A stretch of DNA of 25,131 nucleotides from JAYFRE01 sp034926235 (GTDB taxonomy: Bacteria > Pseudomonadota > Alphaproteobacteria > Rhodospirillales > Magnetospirillaceae), in assembly GCA_034926235.1 (NCBI GenBank), contig JAYFRE010000118.1:1-25131 (forward strand), given 5' to 3'. The notes below the pieces were generated by a model. That model was not told the origin of the DNA, ran no database searches, and saw nothing but the letters and a program-made list of their open reading frames with translations. The translations under genes were made by a program, and so were the position numbers. Positions 1 through 7,602 of this stretch are shown piece by piece (the stretch's first letter is position 1; every line of letters begins with the position of its first letter).

Positions 1-2
1 TG

Positions 3-1223
3 GCTTGCAGCCTGGTGTTTTCCTTCGTCATCTCGCCGGTCGGGCTGATCGCGGTGCTGCTGGTGATGGGGATCGCGGCGCTGATCTTCCTTTATTCGGA
101 CAAAAGCTTCATCCAGGCGCTGATGCGCTACCGCGCCGCGACCGCCGGGTTCCAGGCAGCGCTTAAAGACGTCATCTTGGGTTTTTCCGAACTCAAGATG
201 AACGAAACCCGCCGCCGCGCGCTGTTCGAGGAGAGCATCCTTCCCTTTTCGCGCGAGGTCATCGGCAAACGGGTCGAAGCGGATGCGCATCGTGTGCGCA
301 ACACGGTCATGTACGGGCTGATGGTCTATTGCCCGGTGGGCGCGCTGCTGTTCATCTTGCCCTATACCGGACTGGTGTCGCTGGAACAAAGCATCAAGAT
401 CGTCGCCATTACCCTATTCAGCACCATTCCGCTGATCGGTCTTTTGTCCTTCATGCCGCTGGCGGCGCGGGGCGCGATCATCGTCAAGGAATTGGAGACG
501 TTCGAGGAGTCTTTGGACAGCATGCGCGATGACGCGGACCTTGGCGGCCCTGCGCCCAGGGATTTTTGCGACATTCTCATCCGGAACGCCTGCTACCGTT
601 ATGGAACGAATGGCGGCGATGTGAAGCCCTTTACCCTGATGGTCGAGAATTTCGAGCTGAAAAAGGGCGAGCTGGTCATCCTGGGCGGCGGCAACGGCCG
701 CGGCAAAAGCCCCTTCATGCGCGTCCTGGCCGGGCTGGAACCCTTTACGGAAGGCGACATCCTGCTGAACGGCGAACCCGTTTCGCGGATAGGATCGGCG
801 CGCTACCGCTCCTATTTCTCGATCCTGTTCCCGGATTTTCACATCTTCAGCGGTCTTTACGGCCTGAAACCCGCGCCGGAGCGGGTTCGCGCCCTGCTGG
901 CGCGCATGGCGCTGCCCGAAACGGTGCGCTATGACGGCGAAACCGGGCGTTTTTCCACCACCGCGCTGTCGTCGGGTCAACGCAAGCGCCTCGCCCTGGT
1001 CTGCGCCATCCTGGAAGACAGGCCGGTGCTGCTGTTCGACGAGGTGGCGGCGGATTTCGATCATCATTTCCGCGACATGTTCTATACCGAATTGCTGCCG
1101 GATCTGAAACGCGAGGGACGGACCATTCTCGCCGTTTCCCATGACGACCGTTATTTTTCGGTGGCCGATCGTGTGCTGACGCTGCGCTATGGCACGTTCG
1201 TCGAGGGAACGGAGCCGGGCTGA
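3..1223 (+). CDS. Cyclic-peptide-export ABC transporter, permease-ATPase fusion (5' end missing)
   Basis: The reading frame is open from the first bases of the window, so the start lies upstream. The GTG at 15 is probably internal. Roughly the first quarter of a typical 550-residue protein is missing. The visible part has the last membrane helices (hydrophobic runs near 18-90 and 310-480) and then a full ATPase domain. That domain contains a Walker A-like GGGNGRGKSP, the signature LSSGQRKRLAL, Walker B VLLFDE followed by VAADFD, and the switch histidine in AVSHDD. The end of the domain matches the family of PvdE/SyrD-like exporters that move nonribosomal peptides or siderophore precursors across the inner membrane. 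The stop overlaps the thioesterase start (TGATG), so the two are translated together. The residue after the Walker A serine is proline instead of the usual threonine, and the preceding loop has arginine where serine is usual. Family is confident; the cargo is unknown. Confidence 0.9.
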   Translation, partial: ACSLVFSFVISPVGLIAVLLVMGIAALIFLYSDKSFIQALMRYRAATAGFQAALKDVILGFSELKMNETRRRALFEESILPFSREVIGKRVEADAHRVRNTVMYGLMVYCPVGALLFILPYTGLVSLEQSIKIVAITLFSTIPLIGLLSFMPLAARGAIIVKELETFEESLDSMRDDADLGGPAPRDFCDILIRNACYRYGTNGGDVKPFTLMVENFELKKGELVILGGGNGRGKSPFMRVLAGLEPFTEGDILLNGEPVSRIGSARYRSYFSILFPDFHIFSGLYGLKPAPERVRALLARMALPETVRYDGETGRFSTTALSSGQRKRLALVCAILEDRPVLLFDEVAADFDHHFRDMFYTELLPDLKREGRTILAVSHDDRYFSVADRVLTLRYGTFVEGTEPG

Positions 1224-1951
1224 TGCCGAGCAGACCGATCCTGTTCGTGCTGGCGCATGCCGCGGGCAACGCCACCCAATATCTGTATCTGTTCCCGGAG
1301 CTGAAGAAGCGGGTCGATCTGGTGCCGCTCGATCTGCCCGGCCATGGGGAACGGGTCCGCGAACCGCTTCTGGACAATATTCCGGCGATGCGCCGGGATG
1401 TGGAACGAATGATGACGGCGGTTTTGGACCGGCGTCCGGGCGCACCTTACGCCCTGTTCGGTCACAGTCTGGGCAGCCTGCTGGGCTATCTGGCCGCGAT
1501 CGACGGCGCGGCGCGGGGGCGGGGACCGGCGCATCTTTTCGTCTCTAGCGGCGCGCTGCCGGGACGGCATTACGTGCCCGAGGGGTTCACCCATCTGTCC
1601 GACGACGATCTCTGGCAAGAAAGCGCGCGCCATTTCGGCGGCATGTCCAAAGACGTGCTGGAATGCGCCGAACTCAAAACCTTTTTCCTGCCGCTGCTGA
1701 AGGCCGATCTGTCGGCGGTGATCCAATATGATCCCGGTCCGTTGCAGGCGTTGGAGGTGCCCGTGACCGCGTTCTATGGACAGCGCGACATCGTCGATGA
1801 GGATGACATGCTTTTATGGCGGCGGCTGTGCGCCGCTTCCTTTGCCTGTCATTGCCTGGACGGGGATCATTTCCATCCGTTCCAGGCCGCGCCGGCGCTG
1901 GAACGGATAATCGGCCAGGCTTTGGCGGGATTGATGCCCGCCGTCCGATAG
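1223..1951 (+). CDS. Type II thioesterase of nonribosomal peptide/polyketide synthesis
   Basis: This 242-residue alpha/beta hydrolase has the usual size of external (type II) thioesterases such as GrsT. Known members remove wrongly loaded or stalled acyl groups from carrier proteins of peptide synthetases. The catalytic residues are visible: Ser82 in GHSLGS, Asp189 in YGQRD and His216 in GDHFHPF. The N-terminal strand ends in AHAAGNA, which corresponds to the family's typical hAGG oxyanion region. There is no signal peptide, so it should be cytoplasmic. Its ATG overlaps the stop of the exporter gene by one base, which together implies a peptide synthetase cluster upstream of the window. It ends five bases from a convergent gene, so it is the last gene of its operon. 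Confidence 0.9.
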   Translation: MPSRPILFVLAHAAGNATQYLYLFPELKKRVDLVPLDLPGHGERVREPLLDNIPAMRRDVERMMTAVLDRRPGAPYALFGHSLGSLLGYLAAIDGAARGRGPAHLFVSSGALPGRHYVPEGFTHLSDDDLWQESARHFGGMSKDVLECAELKTFFLPLLKADLSAVIQYDPGPLQALEVPVTAFYGQRDIVDEDDMLLWRRLCAASFACHCLDGDHFHPFQAAPALERIIGQALAGLMPAVR

Positions 1952-1956
1952 GGAAC

Positions 1957-2439
1957 TCAGCGGACCAGTTTCAGATCAAAGGGGCGTCCGCGCCAGAATG
2001 CGTCATACATGCCGTCGATGCAGCGGGCTTCCATGACCACGCATTCCCCCGCATTTCCGCTTTCGCCCATGCAGGCGCTATAGGCGATCGGGCAGAAACG
2101 GACATTGTCCACGAAGCTGCCCATGTCGGGAGCGGACAAAATCTTCCGCCGTCCGATGGCGACGATTTGCTCGACATAATTGACGTTGCAGATCGTGTTG
2201 CGCTGCAACGGCGTGCTGCTGTAGCAGGAAACGCGGTTTTGCACGATTTCTTCCAGCCGGCTTCCCATTTTCTGGGATTGAGAGACGCCCTTGGTGAAAT
2301 CATACAGGGCAGTGACCTTGGCGATGGCGCTGTCCTGAGGCGTCTTTTGCGTCGGAGAGAAGACGGCGGCCGCCCAGAACAGCAGGCATCCCAGGGCGAT
2401 CAACATGGGGATCAGGGAAAGCCGCGCGGTTATGGACAT
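1957..2439 (-). CDS. Small membrane-anchored protein with six predicted periplasmic cysteines, unknown function
   Basis: I do not recognise this family. From the ATG at 2439 it is 160 residues: a short N-terminus, one hydrophobic segment at about 9-28, and a predicted periplasmic domain of 130 residues. That domain holds six cysteines (72, 84, 116, 123, 133, 140), which would allow three disulfides. The hydrophobic segment contains a cysteine (LIALGCLL), but the lipobox is poor and I read it as an anchor. The frame is open up to an ATG at 2562 (201 residues). I prefer 2439 because it puts the hydrophobic segment near the N-terminus and has AGGG ten bases upstream, but neither start has a strong ribosome site. 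It is convergent with the thioesterase gene and divergent from the SPFH gene. Confidence 0.55.
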   Translation of the reverse strand: MSITARLSLIPMLIALGCLLFWAAAVFSPTQKTPQDSAIAKVTALYDFTKGVSQSQKMGSRLEEIVQNRVSCYSSTPLQRNTICNVNYVEQIVAIGRRKILSAPDMGSFVDNVRFCPIAYSACMGESGNAGECVVMEARCIDGMYDAFWRGRPFDLKLVR

Positions 2440-2567
2440 GGGGTGCCGACCCTGCATCATGGTCAAAACGGTTTGGAGCAGATAGTCCTGAGTATAGTCG
2501 TCGCAAAGAAAATGCCAAGTCCGCGCGCCGCGCCCTCGGAATTGCTGTATCTCAACGACCATTTGCT

Positions 2568-2582
2568 CTAAACCATGTTTAG
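2568..2582. promoter_or_regulatory. Short perfect inverted repeat in the divergent gap
   Basis: CTAAAC-CAT-GTTTAG is a perfect six-base inverted repeat with a three-base centre. It lies 30 bases before the SPFH start and upstream of the minus-strand cysteine protein. Its position between divergent genes suits an operator. No matching regulator is encoded next to it, so this is only a candidate. Confidence 0.3.
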
Positions 2583-2611
2583 GGGAAGATCGGTATCAAG
2601 GAAATCGCGGA

Positions 2612-3805
2612 ATGGAACCGTCCGAGCCCGTCTCGTCTTCTCGGCAGGATTCCGGCTCGTCCGCCCGGGGGGGTGACGCGGGCGGTCCGGCCGGCAGAAC
2701 GCCGCTGAGCGAATGGTTCAGGTTGCGCCGCGCGCGCTTCGCCTGGTGCGGTTTCGTCTTTTCCCTGCTGTTCCTGCTATTGTGGCCCTATGTGGTGGTG
2801 ACCATCTTTCCGGGCCATGTCGGCGTGCTGTATCACCGGTTCCTGGGCGGCACGGTGATGGACAGGATCTATAGCGAAGGCACGCATCTGGTCCTGCCCT
2901 GGGACCGCATGTACATCTTCGATGCCCGCATCCATGAGGAGATGCACACCTTCTCGGTCCTGAGCAAGAACGGGCTGACGCTGGAGGTGGACGTCTCCGT
3001 CCTTTATCACCCCAACGCGTTGCGCACACCGGTCCTTTTGACCAGCGTGGGGCAGGATTACCGGGAAAAGCTGATACTGCCGACTCTGTTCGCCGCCGTG
3101 CGCAACATCGCCAGCCAGCATGACAAGTCGGATTTCTACGACGACACCTCGCGCCAGATTCAAGACAGCATGTATGTGCACATGGTCGAGGCCATCGGGC
3201 GCAATCCTGTCACGGTGGATAATCTGTTCCTGCGCGCGGTGCGCTTGCCTCCCGCCGTCAACCAGGCCATCGACGAGAAGTTCGTCGCCGAACAGCAGGT
3301 CCAGCGCCAGATGTTCAAGGTCCAGGAGGCGGTGCAGCGCTACAAGACCCAGTTCATCGACGCCCAGGCGGTGCGGATGACGCAAGATATCGTCAACCGG
3401 AACATGAGCGAGAATTTCCTGCGCTGGCAAGGGATCGAAGCCACCAAGGCCTTGGCGGCGTCGCCTGGCAGCAAATTCGTCATCATCGGCGGCAAGGATG
3501 GGCTGCCCGTCATCCTCAACCCCGACGGGCCGGCCGCGCCGGCAGCGGACAAGCCGGAGGGTCCTCGTCTTCCCGGCAGTGGAAAAGCGCCCGGGCCGGT
3601 GTCGGCCCTTCCGCCCCCAGGGACGCCGCCGGGCGAAGGAATAACGGAAAAGAGCCTGGCCGCCACCTTCATGGACCGCATCGGCGCGCTTAATCTGGAC
3701 AAGGCCCTGGAAGGGATCGGCGGTCTGGCGACACCATCGCCGGGACCGTCATCGTCGGTTGAAATGCCGCCTCCATCCCCCGGCGGCGCGACCGGAGCGC
3801 GCTGA
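2612..3805 (+). CDS. SPFH/band 7 (prohibitin-like) membrane protein
   Basis: The 397-residue product has a polar N-terminus of about 42 residues, one membrane helix (about 43-66), and then an SPFH domain (about 66-260). A classic prohibitin stretch occurs at 211-232 (RLPPAVNQAIDEKFVAEQQVQR), followed by a helical, probably coiled-coil region to about 262. The last 90 residues are rich in proline and glycine and look disordered. Family members form ring or raft-like assemblies at membranes and often control proteases or organise membrane complexes. The start is supported by AAGGAAA about eight bases upstream. No protease partner (HflC/FtsH type) or NfeD protein lies beside it, so its role here is open. 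It may be co-transcribed with the small membrane protein that follows. Confidence 0.85.
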   Translation: MEPSEPVSSSRQDSGSSARGGDAGGPAGRTPLSEWFRLRRARFAWCGFVFSLLFLLLWPYVVVTIFPGHVGVLYHRFLGGTVMDRIYSEGTHLVLPWDRMYIFDARIHEEMHTFSVLSKNGLTLEVDVSVLYHPNALRTPVLLTSVGQDYREKLILPTLFAAVRNIASQHDKSDFYDDTSRQIQDSMYVHMVEAIGRNPVTVDNLFLRAVRLPPAVNQAIDEKFVAEQQVQRQMFKVQEAVQRYKTQFIDAQAVRMTQDIVNRNMSENFLRWQGIEATKALAASPGSKFVIIGGKDGLPVILNPDGPAAPAADKPEGPRLPGSGKAPGPVSALPPPGTPPGEGITEKSLAATFMDRIGALNLDKALEGIGGLATPSPGPSSSVEMPPPSPGGATGAR

Positions 3806-3810
3806 CGGCG

Positions 3811-3826
3811 AACCCGGGGGCGGGTT
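3811..3826 (+). other. Hairpin between the SPFH gene and the small membrane protein gene
   Basis: AACCCG-GGGG-CGGGTT forms a six-base-pair stem with a four-base loop just after the SPFH stop. It is followed by GGCCTTTCG, which is not a real T-tract. It may slow or partly stop transcription, or protect the 3' end of the upstream message. Confidence 0.3.
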
Positions 3827-3883
3827 GGCCTTTCGTGCGGATCGGAACAGGGCTTTAAATCGAGGGAGTAGGGGAGGTTGGTC

Positions 3884-4081
3884 ATGGCAGTTGCGTATTT
3901 CATCCTCTATACGCTGGTCAGCCTGTTCATCGCCTGGCTCGGACGACGCTGCCGCTTCGGGTTCTGGGGTTATTTCTTCGCCTGTCTTTTCTTTTCGCCC
4001 CTGATCGGCGTTCTTTTGCTGGTGGCATCCATGCCGGTGGCCGGAGAAACGCGCAGGACGACTCACGGCAACGGCGAATAA
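3884..4081 (+). CDS. Small two-helix membrane protein
   Basis: This is a 65-residue protein of unknown family. Two hydrophobic segments (about 3-19 and 27-50) are separated by a short basic loop (GRRCRFG), followed by a polar tail of about 15 residues. A start at ATG 3884 is supported by GGGGAGG ending six bases upstream; an in-frame TTG at 3878 lies too close to that site. The gene ends three bases before the first binding-protein gene, which itself lacks a visible ribosome site. That gene is therefore probably translated by coupling to this one. The product could be an accessory membrane subunit of the downstream system. Confidence 0.65.
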   Translation: MAVAYFILYTLVSLFIAWLGRRCRFGFWGYFFACLFFSPLIGVLLLVASMPVAGETRRTTHGNGE

Positions 4082-4084
4082 TCC

Positions 4085-5200
4085 ATGCATCGGTCCCTTT
4101 TTTCCTGCTTGCGGCGCGTGCGCGGGGTGTTTCTTTCCTTCGCGCTGATCGTCGCCGGACTGGCCGGTCCGGGCGCGGCCTTTGGCGCGGATGCGGACAT
4201 ACCCGCCCCGCCGGAAAAAAAGATATTTCGAATCGGCTATCTCGAAGCCGGGCCCTATTGGAACTACCCCGTTCTTTTGGACAAGATCCGCAGCGGGCTG
4301 GAAAAGGCCGGCTGGGGCGGCGCGGTGCGGTTCCCGGACGAGGTTCATGTCAGCCTGGGCTGGGGCGAGGAAAGCCGCAAGACCTACAACCAGCGTGTCC
4401 GCGACATGTTCGCCAAGGGTGGTTTCGACATTCTGCTCAGTTTCGGCACCGAGGCGACCAAGATCGCCCTGGCGGAAAATCCCGGCAGGGTGCCGATCGT
4501 CGGGGTATCGATTTCGGATCCGCTGGCGGCAGGGCTGGTCGCGGGGCCAGAGGATTCGGGGGTGCGGAATTTCACCACCGCGCTCAATGTCTCACCCGGC
4601 TCTTTCATGGTGATGATCTTCAGCCGCATCACCGACATCAAGAAGCTGGGCGTCATGTACAATGATTCCGAGGCGGGCCGGATGTACGCCTATGTCGCCG
4701 ACGCGCGCGAGGTCGGGCGGGAATATGGGTTCGAAGTCCTGGAATATCCCTATCTCAGCCCGGACGAAACCGTCGGGGAATGCCTGACCGGCGCGAAGGC
4801 GCTGGTCGAACGCGGGGCCACGGCCTTGTTCATTCCCAATTTGCGCTGCGTCGATCTGGCCCAGTCCGATCCGGCGGCGCTCTATGATTTTCTGGACAGC
4901 CGGAAAATCCCGGTCTTTACGGGCGATGACCGCGAACAGGTCCGGCGTTTCGCCCTGGCCGGCCTGCTGCCCTATGACGAGGGCGCGATGGCTGCGTTCC
5001 ATGTCAACCAGATCGCACGCATCCTGTCCGGCGCGGTTCCGGGCGATCTGCCCATGGTCCTGCCGTTCAATTTCCGTCTTCTGATCAATCTGGAAGCGGC
5101 CCAGCGCAACGGTGTCGTCTTTTCGGAGGAGACGCTGGTGACGACGGACGAGATTTATCTGAAGAGGTATCGCGGGCCAGAGACCGCTCCGCGGGAGTGA
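4085..5200 (+). CDS. Periplasmic substrate-binding protein, ABC_sub_bind (PF04392) type, copy 1
   Basis: The 371-residue protein has a signal peptide (basic start, hydrophobic core about 15-33, likely cleavage in AAFGA). A two-lobed binding fold of the PF04392/TrpX-like group follows, with strands such as FDILLSFGTEATKIAL, VPIVGVSISDPLAAGLV and KLGVMYNDSEAGRMYA. Proteins of this family bind small ligands such as aromatic amino acids outside the inner membrane, normally for an ABC importer, sometimes for sensors. Here no importer permease or ATPase is nearby; the next gene is a sensor-carrier fusion overlapping this stop region. The mature N-terminus has YLEAGPYWNY (52-61), shared with the second binding protein downstream. 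The ligand cannot be read from sequence. Confidence 0.85.
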   Translation: MHRSLFSCLRRVRGVFLSFALIVAGLAGPGAAFGADADIPAPPEKKIFRIGYLEAGPYWNYPVLLDKIRSGLEKAGWGGAVRFPDEVHVSLGWGEESRKTYNQRVRDMFAKGGFDILLSFGTEATKIALAENPGRVPIVGVSISDPLAAGLVAGPEDSGVRNFTTALNVSPGSFMVMIFSRITDIKKLGVMYNDSEAGRMYAYVADAREVGREYGFEVLEYPYLSPDETVGECLTGAKALVERGATALFIPNLRCVDLAQSDPAALYDFLDSRKIPVFTGDDREQVRRFALAGLLPYDEGAMAAFHVNQIARILSGAVPGDLPMVLPFNFRLLINLEAAQRNGVVFSEETLVTTDEIYLKRYRGPETAPRE

Positions 5201-5205
5201 ATATC

Positions 5206-7602
5206 ATGAGCGCGCCGCGCATCCGTCATGGCGGTCGGGCTTTGCGCTGGGGGGCGCTGTTCTGCATCCTGTTGAGCCAGCTTTTTTTCGGGGCGCTGCA
5301 ATGGCTGTCCTTTGAAAAGGAATTCACGGCCATCGCCTTGTCGCCTTATCGGATCATCGGCGATTCCCTGGCCGGCGACGTGCAGAACAATCTGGATATG
5401 GGCAAGACCCTGGGCCGGTTCCAGGCGTTTCCCGCGCTGGCCGCTTCGGCGGTTCAGGGCGATCCTTTCGTCCGGGGGGCGGCCCTGCTGGGATCGGACG
5501 GACGTCTGATCCAGGGACGTGTCTTGAACCGGCTGGGCTCGACGGACGGTCTTTTCGCCGGGTTGCCGCCCCAGGCGTTCCGGACGCGGACGGCCCAGCT
5601 CCAGGAAACGCCCGGCAATGTTCATTTCCTGTTTCCCGTTACCGGGACGACCCTTTTCGCCGAGTTGGGGGTCAGCCGCGCCACGGATGACAGGGACGGG
5701 TTTCTCGATCTGGTGGTGGACAAAACCGTCTATCGGCCGGTTCTGGACGGGTTGGCGGCGCGGGCCGGGCTCGTCTATCTGGGGGTGACGGCGCTGGTCG
5801 GAGCACTGGCCCTGGGGCTTTTGAGCGTCGTTCCCCTGGTGAAAAAGGATGGAAGCCTGCGGCGTCTGGCCGTCGCGGCAGCCGTATTGACGCCGCTTCT
5901 GGCCGGGCAGACGGGGTTGTCGGTCTATTTTTTTTCGATGACCGACGCCATCGGAGTAGAGAACCTTGACAAGGCGGCGGAACGTCATGCGTCGGTCTTC
6001 GCGGCGAAGATGCAGCGGGCGTTCGATCTCGGCATCCGGATCAGTGATATTTCCGATCTGGCGGACAGCCTCCGGGCCGTGGTCCGCGGCAGCCCCGGCA
6101 TCAGCGCCTTGTCCATCATCGGGGCGGACGGAAAGACGGTTTTCGAGGCGGGGACCCGGACCGGTCCGGTCGAAGCAAGCCGTTCGATGACCCTGTTCGA
6201 TGCGAACGGAGCCGTGCAGGCCACGATCGTCGCCACACCCAATTTTCTGGAACGGCGCAACGCGCTCAAGGCCAACATCATGGATGCGGCGACCAGTTTC
6301 GTCATTTCCCTGCTGCTGATGAGCGAATTGATGCTGCTGGTTCTGGCGCTTGCCGGACGGAAGCGGGAGGATGCGCAGCCGGGCCAGGCGCAGCGCGGGG
6401 TGCTGCGCGGCATGGCGTTTTTCTGGTTCATGGCGCTCGATCTCAGTATTTCCTTCATCCCGCTTTGCATGAAACAGCTCAGCGCCGATATCGTTCCGCC
6501 GCCTCCGGTTCTGCTGTTCGGTCTGCCGGTGTCGATGGAAATGGCGGCTGCCAGCCTGACCGTGCTTGCAGCCGGACTGTGGGCGGCGCGCCGATCGCCG
6601 GCGCCGCTGCTTCTGCTCGGGCTGGCATTGACGGCGTCGGGCAATCTGGCCTCGGCTCTGGCGGCGACGCCGCTGCTTTACGTGTTGGCGCGAATCCTGG
6701 TCGGGTTCGGCTATGGCATGGCCATCATGTCCGTGCAGAACATGGTCTTGCTGTCGTCGGACAAGGAATCGCGCGGGGTCAACACCGCCACCTTTTTCGT
6801 CGGCGTTTATGCGGGCAGCGTCTGCGGCAGCGCCTTGGGCGGGATGCTGGCCGAACGTCTCGGCTTTTTCCCCATCTTCGCCCTGTCCGCCGCCATGATC
6901 GGCTTTGTGCTGCTGGTCATGTTCGCCGCGCGCGGATTTTGGAGCAAGGATGCGCATCCGGTCGCCAAGCCGGGCGATTTCTCACCCGAGAGCGGCTTGT
7001 CCCTCAAGACGATCGGCGCGTTCGTGGGTGATCGCCGCATCGCCAGCCTGTTCCTGCTGATGGTCTTTCCGGCATCGGTGCTGGCCATCGGCTACATGAA
7101 TTTCTTCATGCCGGTGGTGCTGGAGCAAGACGGTGTCGGCCAATCGACCATGGGCCGCATCTTCATGACCTACAGTCTGGTGTTCATCCTGTGCAGCCCG
7201 CTGGTGTCGCACAGGATCGAGGCGTTGCCCGGCAAAGTCCGGGCGATCGCGTTGGGAGGCTGTCTGGGCGGGATGGGGCTGTTCTTTCTCGCCTTGCCCG
7301 CCGGCTGGCTACCCTCCGTCTGGAGCGCCCTTGGGGCCACGGTGTTCGCCAGCCTGTCCCTGGTGGTCGGCATGCCCTCGCAGGTGTCCTTCCTGTTGGG
7401 GCAGGGCAAGACCGCCCTGATCGGCAATGGTCCGGCTTTAAGCCTTTACAATATCATGGAGCGCATCGGCCAGGTCAGCGGTCCGATGATCTTCGGCGCG
7501 GCGCTGATCCTGGTCAAACCGGCTGCCTTCGCCTTGATCTGCGGGCTGGTTCTGTGCGGATGCTCTTTCCTGTTCTCTATCCTCGCCCGCGAGAAACCGT
7601 GA
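5206..7602 (+). CDS. MFS transporter with two N-terminal extracytoplasmic sensor-like domains
   Basis: This 798-residue fusion is unusual. The N-terminal half reads helix 14-33, extracytoplasmic domain 34-188, helices at 189-212 and 220-244, a second extracytoplasmic domain 245-362, and a helix at 363-384. Both outside domains carry a Cache/PAS-like strand-turn-strand (GAALLGSDGRLIQG at 91-104; ALSIIGADGKTVFEAG at 301-316). Residues 400-798 form a 12-helix major facilitator domain with an RxxxGxG-like segment (ARILVGFGYG) and a glycine-rich helix (GVYAGSVCGSALGG). There is no kinase, GGDEF or methyl-acceptor output, so the sensor domains seem to act on the carrier. I chose ATG 5206 because GGGAG lies eight bases upstream; a GTG at 5197 is also in frame. 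The stop overlaps the racemase start. Substrate and direction are unknown. Confidence 0.85.
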   Translation: MSAPRIRHGGRALRWGALFCILLSQLFFGALQWLSFEKEFTAIALSPYRIIGDSLAGDVQNNLDMGKTLGRFQAFPALAASAVQGDPFVRGAALLGSDGRLIQGRVLNRLGSTDGLFAGLPPQAFRTRTAQLQETPGNVHFLFPVTGTTLFAELGVSRATDDRDGFLDLVVDKTVYRPVLDGLAARAGLVYLGVTALVGALALGLLSVVPLVKKDGSLRRLAVAAAVLTPLLAGQTGLSVYFFSMTDAIGVENLDKAAERHASVFAAKMQRAFDLGIRISDISDLADSLRAVVRGSPGISALSIIGADGKTVFEAGTRTGPVEASRSMTLFDANGAVQATIVATPNFLERRNALKANIMDAATSFVISLLLMSELMLLVLALAGRKREDAQPGQAQRGVLRGMAFFWFMALDLSISFIPLCMKQLSADIVPPPPVLLFGLPVSMEMAAASLTVLAAGLWAARRSPAPLLLLGLALTASGNLASALAATPLLYVLARILVGFGYGMAIMSVQNMVLLSSDKESRGVNTATFFVGVYAGSVCGSALGGMLAERLGFFPIFALSAAMIGFVLLVMFAARGFWSKDAHPVAKPGDFSPESGLSLKTIGAFVGDRRIASLFLLMVFPASVLAIGYMNFFMPVVLEQDGVGQSTMGRIFMTYSLVFILCSPLVSHRIEALPGKVRAIALGGCLGGMGLFFLALPAGWLPSVWSALGATVFASLSLVVGMPSQVSFLLGQGKTALIGNGPALSLYNIMERIGQVSGPMIFGAALILVKPAAFALICGLVLCGCSFLFSILAREKP

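Noticed and set aside
414..1445. A 343-codon minus-strand frame at the left end
   Set aside because: Overlaps the ATPase domain and thioesterase, both of which show intact catalytic motifs on the plus strand.
5155..6957. A 600-codon open frame on the minus strand
   Set aside because: It lies wholly opposite the sensor-carrier gene, and its translation is rich in Gln, Arg, Gly and His with no domain pattern, which is typical of a shadow of a G+C-rich gene.
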